A DNA stretch of 21,781 nucleotides. Source: Oehlia diaphana (lineage: Eukaryota; Glomeromycota; Glomeromycetes; Glomerales; Glomeraceae). How positions within the stretch are numbered: position 1 is the first letter of the stretch; each line of letters begins with the position of its first letter. The notes below the pieces were generated by a model. It saw nothing but the letters and a program-made list of their open reading frames with translations, ran no database searches and had not been told where the DNA came from. Below are positions 9,005 through 17,250 of this stretch, one piece after another. The stretch covers positions 24,297 to 46,077 of the forward strand of contig QZLH01000699.1 of assembly GCA_003833135.1 (NCBI GenBank), read 5' to 3'. Made by a program: the position numbers and the translations under genes.

Positions 9005-10531
9005 TAAGGATGGTGCCGTAAATATGTAATTGCAGAATAATTACGATTTACGGTATTGCGAAACATTACGGATTTTTAAATCTAAAAATCTGCAAATCCG
9101 CAAATCCACAAATCTGCAATTATCCACAATCTCGCAAATATTCTGCAAATTCGCAAATATCGCAAAGTACTGCAAATATTCTGCAATTGAATTGTGGTAC
9201 TTGCAATATTTGCAGATTTGCAGAATATTTGCAGATTTGTGGAATATCCGCAAAAAAAACTATTTTTTTTTAATAAAATATAATTACTACTAAAAAAAAT
9301 ATATTTTTATTTATTATTAATAATAAAAAAAATTATTTTACATAAAAAAAAAATTAAAAGAAAATGCTGGAACTTATAGTTCTAACGTTTTAGTTAAAAG
9401 AAAACACTGGAACCTATAGTTCCAGCGTTTTTACATAAAAAAAAATTAAAAGAAAATGCCAGAATCTATAGTTCTGATGTTTTTACATAAAAAAAAATTA
9501 AAAGAAAATGCCAGAACTTTAGTTCTAGCGTTTTTACATAAAAAAAATTAAAAGAAAACACCAGAACCTATAGTTCTGGTGTATTAATTAAAAAAAATTT
9601 AAAGAAAATGCCAGAACCCATAGTTCTGGCTTTTTTATTAAAAAAAATAAAAGAAAATGCCGGACCCATAATTCCGGCATTTTTACATAATAAAATTAAA
9701 AGAAAATGCCAGAACTTTAGTTCCAGCGTTTTTATTAAAAAAATTAAAAGAAAATGACAGAACCTATAATTTCAGCGTTTTTATTAAAAAAATTTAAAAG
9801 AAAATGCTGGAATCTTAGTTCTGGCATTTTTACATAAAAAAATTAAAAGAAAATGCCAGAACCTATAGTTCTAGCATTTTTACATAAAAAAAATTAAAAG
9901 AAAACGCTGAAACCTATAGTTCTGGCATTTTTACATAAAAAAAATTTAAAAAAAAATGCCAGAATCTATAGTTCTGGCGTTTTTACATAAAAAAAATTTA
10001 AAAAAAATGCCAGAACCTATAGTTCTGGCGTTTTTACATAAAAAAAATTTAAAAGAAAATGCCGGAACCTATAGTTCTGGCGTTTTTACATAAAAAAAAT
10101 TAAAAGAAAACGCCGGAACTATAGTTCTGGCGTTTTAATTAAAAAAAATTAAAAGAAAATGTCAGAACCTATTATTCCAGCATTTTTATATAAAATAAAT
10201 TTAAAGAAAACGTCAGAACCCATAGTTCCAGCGTTTTTATATAAAAAAATTAAAAGAAAACACCAGAACCCATATTTCCAGCGTTTTTATATAAAAAAAT
10301 TAAAAAAAATGCTGAAACCCATAGTTCTGGCATTTTTATTAAAAAAAATTAAAAAATATGCCAGAAGCAATAGTTCCAGCATTTTTGTATAAAAAGACTA
10401 TTAGTTCTGGTATTTTTTGTATGTAAGAAAATGCCAAAACTGAATTGCAGAATTGCGGGCTACTAACTGCAATTCAACTCCAAAATCCGCAATATTGCAG
10501 AATTTGAAAATTATTTGCAGACCCATCCTTA
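9005..10531. mobile_element. 1.53-kb non-autonomous hAT element nested in a tandem array
   Basis: Perfect 9-bp terminal repeats TAAGGATGG (9005-9013) and CCATCCTTA (10523-10531) continue imperfectly (TGCCGTAAATA versus GTCTGCAAATA). A perfect 8-bp TSD, CTTCAAAG, flanks it (8997-9004 and 10532-10539). Removing the element and one TSD restores TTTCTTCAAAGTAAATTC, the normal unit of the host array. Subterminal clusters are rich in TGCAGAAT / GCAAATATTCTGC (9030-9255) and GCAATATTGCAG (10440-10520). The core is an array of about 20 hairpins. There is no transposase; open frames inside are repeat artefacts. TSD length and the TAAGGATGG-type end identify it as hAT. Confidence 0.92.
9358..10400. repeat. 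Array of about 20 hairpins, about 51-bp period
   Basis: Each unit is AAAATGCCAGAACC-TATA-GTTCTGGC..TTTTT followed by ACATAAAAAAAATTAAAAG. The stem GCCAGAAC/GTTCTGGC is up to 12 bp with a small loop. Arms vary between copies and often stay matched: CACCAG/CTGGTG (9559-9580), GCCGG/CCGGC (about 9659-9679), CTGGAAC/GTTCCAG (about 9408-9428). Other copies have one-sided changes and weaker stems. A palindrome at regular spacing superficially resembles CRISPR, but the spacers are not unique. Confidence 0.9.
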
Positions 10532-11095
10532 CTTCAAAGTAAATTCATAAATAATACACCCCACACATTTACCCAATATTTCAAAGAATTCAGAAAGCTA
10601 AAATCTACAAAAAAGAATAAAAAAAGAACCGTTAATATGTTTTTTCAAAGTAAATTCATAAATAACATATCCTCACACACTTACTGAATATTCCAAAGAA
10701 TCTAGAAAGCTGAAATCTACAAAAAAGAATAAAAAAAGAAACATTAGTATGTTTCTTCAAAGTAAATTCCAAAAGAATGAACCTTATATACTTATCCAAT
10801 ATTCCAAAGAATCCAGAAGTTGAAATTTACAAAAAAGAATGTAAAAAGAAATGTTAATACTTAATAAGTTTCTTCAAAGTAAATTCTAGGAGAACGCACT
10901 ACACAATATTTCAAAGAATCTGGAAAGCCAAAATTTATAAAAAGAATAAAAAAAGAAACATTAGTACATTTTTTCAAAGTAAATTCGTAAATATTAAATA
11001 ATATACTCCCACATACTTATCTAATATTCCAAAGAACCTGGAAAGTCAAAATTTACAAAAAAGAATAAAGATAAATATTAGAAAAATAAATAAAT

Positions 11096-11285
11096 AAAAA
11101 AAAATAAAAAGACCTCCTTTAACTTATCTTTAAGCCAAAATCCAGTTCCAGAAAGGTGTTCTCTAGAAAAATGAAGTAAAAGGAATGTTCTAAGCCATTT
11201 AAGCTGAATTCTAGAGGGTTAAAGATGCTCTATATTTTTATATTTTTTATATTTTTTTTTTTAAAAAAAAAAAAAAAAAATACCA
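11096..11285. other. Non-repeat spacer ending in opposed T and A homopolymers
   Basis: It contains GACCTCCTTTAACTTATC and a short mixed-composition stretch to about 11235. A long T run then runs directly into a long A run (about 11236-11282), a potential hairpin or slippage site. No reading frame of note. It lies between the tandem array and the right subterminal cluster of the 8421-11468 element. Confidence 0.45.
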
Positions 11286-11476
11286 AATTTAACCAGATTA
11301 TCTAATTAATTTGGTTAATCTGATCATTTATGTAATATCTGATCAATTTGGTATTATCTAACAGATTTATCTGGATTTTTTGAAATCCATTCATTCTTAA
11401 TCCAGATCATCTGATCTGATTAAAAAATGGATGACAGATTGAACAGATTCTACCAGAGCATACCTCTATTATCATG

Positions 11477-11999
11477 TATACATATATAAATAAATATCAA
11501 TCTTATTTTATATGCATAAATATGTAATCATTTTACAATTGTGTTATATATGCAAATTGTTTAAATGCAAAATGCTAACATAATTAGATAATTTTTTTTA
11601 TCTGATGTAATTCAATTTTTTATTTCTCCCAATTTATAAGAAATGTAATTAGATATTATCTAAAAATATAATTCAATTTTTTGGTCTTTCAATTCACAAA
11701 ACAAAAACATTTAATATAATTAGATTTTTTTATCTAATATAGTTTAATTTTTTTTTATTTCAAATTTATAAACTAAATTTCTTTTTTAAAATAAGGGTTT
11801 CTCCTTCTTACAATATTCACAAGCAATATTATAAAACAAAAAATTTAATCAAAATAAAAATTATTACCATTTTTTTTTTAAAAAAAATAATACACGTAAA
11901 TATACAAAATAAGTATCCTTCACATATATCATTATAACAAAATTATTAACTAAATTTTACATTATATTATAAAAAAAATATCACAAATATAAGAAAACT
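11477..11999. repeat. Right half of the diverged ATTAGAT..ATCTAAT repeat field
   Basis: At about 11570-11790 there are three hairpin units of TAATTAGAT-(T run)-ATCTAAT type: 11580-11602, about 11649-11660 and 11717-11737. They are separated by TAATTCAATTTTTTATTTC-like spacers and match the units left of 8421. From about 11790 to 11999 I see only AT-rich sequence with no feature I can support. Confidence 0.5.
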
Positions 12000-12255
12000 T
12001 CAAATAAAAAGCATTTCAAGGAGGTAAGTTTATTTTATGTTTTTATCTTTTATAAAAAAAATATAAAGTAAAATTTTTTTTATAGATGATCTTATTGACA
12101 ATGAACAAAAATCATCATACAATAAAAAAGTTAAAAGTTCAGATGTGGTTAGATTTAACATTATTTATAATATTGTATAATAGAATTAAAATGTAAAATT
12201 TAAATCTTTAATAATCTCAAAGATAACAATAATGAATTATATTCTAAAAAAGGAG
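12000..12255 (+). pseudogene. Host-gene remnant, exons upstream of the 6.8-kb insertion
   Basis: A likely exon ends at 12023 (AAGGAG|GTAAGTTT). A 62-nt intron follows (12024-12085, acceptor TTTTTATAG), then a second exon at 12086-12255 ending AAAGGAG|GTAAGG. In one frame that exon begins DLIDNEQKSSYNKKVKSSDV before hitting a stop, and its last part (about 12214-12255) encodes NLKDNNNELYSKK. The style is hydrophilic, Asn/Lys-rich and low complexity, matching the coding-like sequence after 19142. I take them as parts of one decayed gene. Family unknown. Confidence 0.45.
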
Positions 12256-13201
12256 GTAAGGTCTACTTCTTTTTTTTACCATTATTTACAACATCAGGAA
12301 ATTTTTTAAAATGCAGAGATCTGTACAGATCTGCAGATAATATTTGCCACTATTTTTGCACAGATTTGTGACCCTACCAGAAAATTTTAAAGGAAAAATT
12401 TTTTGATTTCTGCATAAAACTTCAAGAAAATAAAGTTCTGTGAAAATTTTCAAAATTAAATCTGCAAAGAATTTCAAGAATTAAGTTCTGCGAAGAAATT
12501 CAAGAACAAAATTTTGCAAAAAAAAATTAAGAACAAAATTCTGCAAAAATTCATAAAAAAATATTATTCACTAATTGCCAGAGTCATTATATATTATATT
12601 TTTAATATATGAGTATCAATTTATTTAATAAAAATATTATTATTAAATTACATTTTTTTTTCTATATTACAAATTTACATGTTATTTATAATTTGGACAT
12701 TATTTCAATTAGTTCAATTCTAACAAACAATGAAGACTACAAATGAAATTTTAAAGTAAATAGCTTTAATATATAATCCAGCAGTCTGAAACCTAAATAT
12801 AAAAGAAATGATCATTAGTATAATGATCATTAAAGAAAGTAAAAAAAAGAACTTTAAAGTATTTACTTTTGAAATTCTTTAAAATGGGAATTTGGAACTT
12901 AAAATAAAAGAAATATAAACGTTACTATTAATGTTCACTAAAATAAAATACAAAAAAAATGTTTTTGAAGGTTTTATTTAGGAGACTGAAACTCGTCTTT
13001 AAGCTTTCTTTACTTAAAAAAGAAACACAAATGTTTAATAATATTCATTAAAGTAAAAATACAAAAAAAAAATTTAGTTTTACATTTGAAATAAGAGTAA
13101 AAACTTTTGAAATAAAAGTTCAGTGGCATCCTAGACCTACAGTAAAAGAAAATAAATATTAGTTAACATTTGTTAAATAAAAATAAAAATAAATTATTAT
13201 A

Positions 13202-13580
13202 GGTTGAAAAGTGAAAAATCAGGCATCAATTAATCACCAATCAGACAGTTTGCTAACTTTTGATCCAGTAATCAGAAAAAGATGAAATATAGTTCATTGG
13301 AATCGTCTCAATAAGCCGAATCTAATGGTAATAAAATTGTATTTCTAGGAATAATACTTGATGAGATATTAAGTAAAATGTAAAAATAAAAATATATTAT
13401 TTATATTTTATTTAATATTTATTAACTATTGATTCTAAAAATACAATTTACTAGTATTAGATTCATCTTGTTGAGACGATTCCAATGAACTATATTTCAT
13501 TCTTTTCTGATTACTGGATCAAAAGTTAGTAAACTGCCTGATTGATAATTAATTGATACCTGATTTTTCACATTTTAACC
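13202..13580. mobile_element. 379-bp foldback element
   Basis: Long inverted arms start GGTTGAAAAGTGAAAAATCA and end, on the right, TTTTTCACATTTTAACC. They pair for about 150 bp around an AT-rich centre (about 13350-13430). It is flanked by TATA (13198-13201 and 13581-13584), a possible TSD, though TA cannot be excluded. The arms contain TAGTTCATTGGAATCGTCTC, shared with the foldback at 19566-20099 and, slightly changed, with that at 14700-15221. No coding sequence. It interrupts the 140-bp tandem array. Confidence 0.8.
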
Positions 13581-14553
13581 TATATATTTTTTTTGAAGTT
13601 TACCTTTAAAATTCTATTCAGAATCACTGAGAAGCTGTTAACCTACAAAAAAAAGAAAAGTAAAACATTAGTTTACATTTCATTAAATAAAAAAACTAAT
13701 AGTATTTCAAAGTTTTATTTTTGAAATTCCATCTAAATAGAACTGAAGAGTCAAAAATCTAAAAAAAAAAATAAAGAATATTAGAAAATATTCTTTTATA
13801 AAAATAATAAAAAAAAATGTTTATAATAAATTTTTTATTACGAAACTTACCATTTCAATGTTTCAAAAATTTTTGGAGTACTGAAATTTACAAAAAAGAA
13901 AAATGAAATGTTTACTAGTTTTGTTTAAATAAAAACAAGAAAACAGAATTTGAAATTTACTTTTAAAATTCTGTTTAGAAAGCGTCTAAAAAGCCATATT
14001 TCTACAAAACACAAAAATGTAACATTAGAAAATATTTTATTAAATAAAATAGTAATAAATCTTTTGAAGGTTTACCTTTGATATGGAAGTCTAGAACTCT
14101 TTTTCAGCTTTCTTTAATAAAAAAAAAGAAAATAAAATGTTAGTTAACATTACTGGTCAAATAATAAGGTATCAGTAGGTATATTAGTATCTGATATTAT
14201 TTATACTGTAAAACTATATCAGAAATTTTAATATACCTATCGGTAATTTGATAAGTCATTGATATTTTTAAAAATCAATTGATTCATATCAGGAAAAGAT
14301 CAACTCAAAGATCTTTTTTTGTTTTTTTTTTTATTTTTTTCAGAAATGAATTATAAAAAAAATAAACAGCTCTTTCAATATCATTTATATTTTAAGAAAT
14401 AATGACTAAATAGTCAGTCTTTCAGTAGACTTATAGGAATGCAAGAAGTGCAGAAGGTTAATATGTTTTTATTTTTTTTATTTTTTATTTTTTTTATTTT
14501 TTTTATTTTTTTCACCTTATTCTTATTTCTTTAGGGATGGGTCTCTTCTCTTA

Positions 14554-15275
14554 CCCTATAAAAACGAAATGTGTTAAATTTATTTTAAATTCATGCTTAT
14601 GTGTAATAAATGTCTAAAAATGCACCATTTTGTTTAATTTCTGTATTTTTATAATAAGACATAAATTGGATAAAATGGTGCATTTTTAGATATTTACTAC
14701 ATCAGGAAATTTTTTTAGGCATAATTTAGTGTAATCTTTCGAAGGTGGTGTAAAATTTCGAAATATTACACTAAAAACGTAATATTACAGAAGTTTACGC
14801 TCTTAAATTTAAATAATTATAGTAATTTAATAATATCTCGCTATCTACTGATCCAATCAAGACGATCTATAGCTCATTGGAATCAGCTCATCAAGACGAA
14901 TCGAATGGTAGTAAAATTGCATTTCTATGTTCGATAGATGACTTTCTATTAATGTAAAACATTGTTGCATACTATAAAGTGTTCTATCAAACGTAGGAAT
15001 GCGATTTTACTACCATTCGATTCGTCTTGATGAGCTGATTCCAATGAGCTATAGATCGTCTTAATTGGATCAGTAGATAGCGAGATATTATCAAATTACT
15101 ATAATTATTTAAATTTAAGAGCGTAAACTTCTGTAATATTACGTTTTTAATGTAATATTTCGAAATTTTACACCACCTCCGAAAGATTACACTAAATTAC
15201 GCCTAAAAAAATTTCCTGATGACTACACATGAACACAAATATAAATCAAATTTAACACATTTCATTTTTATAGGA
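14554..15275. mobile_element. MITE with TTA TSD, itself interrupted
   Basis: The left arm starts CCCTATAAAAACGAAATGTG. The right arm read inward starts TCCTATAAAAATGAAATGTG. After removing the inner foldback (14700-15221) the arms pair for nearly 90 bp, and most mismatches are transitions. TTA flanks it (14551-14553 and 15276-15278). Joining the flanks rebuilds CTCTTCTCTTAGAATGG, the normal block of the surrounding array. A 3-bp TTA TSD suggests a PIF/Harbinger (Tourist-like) MITE, though the ends are not diagnostic. Without the inner insertion it would be about 200 bp. Confidence 0.8.
14700..15221. mobile_element. 522-bp foldback nested in the MITE arm
   Basis: Nearly perfect inverted arms of about 230 bp start CATCAGGAAATTTTTTTAGG and end with its inverse at 15221. 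ACTA flanks it (14696-14699 and 15222-15225). It splits the right arm of the MITE at 14554-15275: the left arm predicts TTTACTACACATG there, which is the rejoined flank. The arms contain TAGCTCATTGGAATCAGCTC and GAATGGTAGTAAAATTGCAT, related to the foldbacks at 13202 and 19566. Arm identity is higher than in those copies, so it is probably the youngest. It is non-coding and could fold into a very long hairpin RNA if transcribed. Confidence 0.88.
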
Positions 15276-15944
15276 TTAGAATGGTGATTTTAGTAACTAT
15301 TAAGAATGTGAAAAATGCAGAAGGTGAGTATATTTCTTTTTTTCATTTTCTTTTTTAATTTTATTATTTTTTTCTTTACCTTATTCTTATTTTTTTTAGA
15401 AATAGGTTTCTTCTTTTAGAATGGTGATTTTAGTGTATTTTAAGAATGTGAAAGATATGAAAAGGTAGTATATTTCTTTTTTTCATTTTCTTTTTTAATT
15501 TTATTATTTATTTTTTTCTTTACTTACCTAATTCTTATTTCTTTAGAAACAAGTCTCTTCTCTTGGAATAGCAATTTCAATGATTTCTAAGAATGTAAAA
15601 GACGTGAAAAGTTAGTATATTTCTTTTTTTTACTTCTTTTTTTAATTTTATTATTTTTTTCTTTATTTACCTAATTCTTATTTCTTTAGAAACGGGTCTC
15701 TTTTCTTAGAACGGCAATTTTAGTGATTTTTAAGAATGTAAAAGACATAAAAAGTTAGTATATTTTTTTTATTTTTTTTTCAATTTTATTATTTTTTTCT
15801 TTACTTATCTAATTCTTATTTCTTTAGGAACAGTTTTTTCTTTCAGGATCGTGATCGCGAATAGAGGTAAATAGAAAGTGAATATATGTGAATTTGTGTA
15901 TTTATTGTAATTAAGAGACATTCTCTTCTTTTTGTAGAATATTA

Positions 15945-16018
15945 CTAATCAAGCTGACCTGAGTTGAGTCAAGTATCAATTTAAACTCAGATTGATTTGA
16001 CTCATCAACTCATTTGAA
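15945..16018. repeat. Short inverted repeat between the two splice-like arrays
   Basis: TGAGTTGAGTCAA (about 15959-15971) pairs with TTGACTCATCAACTCA (about 15997-16012) with a 2-nt bulge. It sits in a putative 123-nt exon-like block (15938-16060, acceptor TTTTTGTAG, donor GTAAGT). Function unknown. Confidence 0.45.
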
Positions 16019-16060
16019 GTATTACCGCTTCAGTTTTAATTTTTAAGTTTGGATATATAG

Positions 16061-17127
16061 GTAAGTTTTAAAAAAAAATTTTAAAAATTATATTTTTTAA
16101 AAAAAAATTTATTTAATCTTTTTACTTCTTTTATTTTGTAGGTTTAACTTCAGTTTTTAGGTGTTATTTAGATAAGCGAAGTTTTAAAATTTTAAAAACT
16201 TTATTTTTTTAAAGTTTATTTAATTTTTTTTTTTTTATTTTGTACGTAGGTATTAGATTTACTCTGAACAGATAAATTTTGAAGAAGTTTGCAAAACTTC
16301 TTATTTTTTAAAAAAAGTTATTTAATTTTTTTTCTTTTATTTGTAGATTTCAGCTTCAATTCTTAGATGTTGGATAGATGGGTTTTGAAGTTTCATTTTA
16401 AAACTTCTTTAATTTTTTAAAATTAACATTTTTCTTTTATTTTATAGATATCTGTCAAGTTTAGATTCTTGGATATTAGATAGGTAGGTTTTGAAGTTTT
16501 ATTTTGAAACTAATTTCTTTTTAAATTATTAACATTTTTTCTTTTATTTTATATTTTATAGTATTGGTTTTAAATTATTAAATATTAGATAGAAGAGTTT
16601 TGAAGTTTCATTTTGAAACTTTTTTCAAAATTTTTTTTAAATTTAATTAACACTTTTTTCTTTTATTTGTAGATATCATCTTTGATTCTTTAACTTTGGA
16701 TAAGTGAGTTTTAAAGTTTCATTTTAAAACTTTATTTTTTTAAATCTTTATTTTTTTAAAATTTATTAATTTTTTTTTTATTTGTAAATATCGACTTTAA
16801 TTCCAGAATATCAGATATATAAGTTTCAAAGATTTACAAAACTCCAATTTTTTTAAGATTAATTTAACTTTTTTTTATTTATAGATATCAGCTTTAATTC
16901 TTTGACTTTGGATAGGTGAATTTTGAAGTTATATTTCAGAACTTTAATTTTTAAAAAATTTATTTAATTTTTTTTTTTGTTATTTATAGATATTAGATAA
17001 GATGAATTTTGAAACTTAAAAAATATTAATTCTAGGCAAAATAACATGAAATTTTGGTAAATTTTTAATAGATCTTTTATTTAATGAAAATTTGCTTACA
17101 TTTATTTTTTTTTCTTTCATTTTTTAG
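16061..17127 (+). repeat. Tandem array with periodic 3' splice-like sites, about 105-bp unit
   Basis: TTTTATTTGTAG / TTTTATTTTATAG acceptor-like strings end at 16141, 16249, 16346, 16447, 16561, 16672, 16884, 16989 and 17127. An expected one at 16786 has decayed to TTTGTAAAT. Each is followed by a block of about 31-36 nt like ATATCAGCTTTAATTCTT..GGATAG and a GTGAAT/GTAGGT/GTGAGT donor-like site. After each donor comes a hairpin AAGTTTC-ATTTT-GAAACTT (for example about 16392-16410 and 16593-16611). So each unit looks like a microexon plus an intron with a stem-loop. Peptides from the blocks are too short to identify. A real multi-microexon gene and a chance pattern in a repeat both remain possible. 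Confidence 0.55.
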
Positions 17128-17164
17128 GTAATCAGTTCTTTAGACCTTCAGATATGTAAATTTC

Positions 17165-17250
17165 TTTTATAGATATAATAGATAGATATTAGATAAAACA
17201 TTAGATAGAACATTAGATAGGATATTAGATAAGACATTAAATAGAATATT
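17165..17250 (+). repeat. Short tandem repeat, TTAGATAGAACA type
   Basis: Several diverged copies of a 12-14-bp motif (ATTAGATAAAAC, ATTAGATAGAAC, ATTAGATAGGAT, ATTAGATAAGAC). It lies just after the second splice-like array and before the TA-rich, CTGATAT-rich right subterminal region (17290-17560) of the 14152-17576 element. Confidence 0.65.

Larger units (their letters stand above)
8735..11095. repeat. Tandem array, about 110-bp unit, core of the 8421-11468 element
   Basis: About three units precede and five follow the insertion at 9005-10531. A unit reads roughly AAAAAAGAAACATTAGTATG, TTTCTTCAAAGTAAATTC, then ACACTTACCCAATATTCCAA, AGAAT and CTACAAAAAAGAATAAA. Most copies contain a stem-loop, AAGAAAC-ATTAGTAT-GTTTCTT (about 10738-10760), which is AAGAAAT/ATTTCTT in the copy near 8867, a paired change. 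Open frames across it (for example 8799-9029) only reflect the repeat. A related but different unit forms the array in the 12292-19102 element. Confidence 0.8.
8421..11468. mobile_element. 3.05-kb non-autonomous hAT element
   Basis: The left end is TAGAGATATACTCTAA (8421-8436). The right end read inward is TAGAGGTATGCTCTGG (from 11468). They agree at 12 of 16 positions, and all four differences are G on the right and A on the left. TSDs of 8 bp flank it: TTATCACA (8413-8420) and TTATCATG (11469-11476). Eight-bp TSDs and a TAGAG end are hAT hallmarks. Inside both ends are clusters of CCAGAT/GATCTG motifs (8446-8600 and 11285-11450), then a tandem array of about 110-bp units (8735-11095). There is no transposase, so it must have moved with enzyme made elsewhere. 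A second hAT element (9005-10531) later inserted into its array. Confidence 0.85.
14535..15866 (+). repeat. Exon-intron-like tandem array, about 64-65-nt exon units
   Basis: Five copies follow the pattern T-rich tract, TTTCTTTAG, a block of about 65 nt, then a GT donor. Blocks are 14535-15323 (split by the MITE), 15400-15464, 15547-15610, 15690-15753 and a shorter, different one at 15828-15866. Donors read GTGAGT, GTAGTA, GTTAGT, GTTAGT and GTAAAT. In one frame the first four blocks are open or have a single TAG, and they encode similar peptides such as LRTAILVIFKNVKD and LRMVILVYFKNVKD. Block length is not a multiple of three, so splicing all copies in series would not hold that frame. It could be tandem duplication of one exon of a captured gene, or a repeat that mimics splice sites. 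Confidence 0.55.

Noticed and set aside
8799..9293. Open frames of 70-87 residues on both strands
   Set aside because: They cover the 110-bp array units and the TGCAAAT motif cluster of the 9005-10531 element; the peptides simply repeat with the DNA.
10159..10392. 77-residue plus-strand open frame with repeated SEPI(I/V)PAFLYK-like units
   Set aside because: It is the 51-bp hairpin array read in one frame. A period near 51, divisible by three, keeps it open without selection.
9358..10400. CRISPR-like array of regularly spaced palindromes
   Set aside because: The sequence between palindromes is the same A-rich spacer in every unit, there are no unique spacers or cas genes, and the context is a eukaryotic hAT element.
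12286..12477. 63-residue minus-strand open frame
   Set aside because: It overlaps the terminus and subterminal motif cluster of the 12292-19102 element; no start context or family features.
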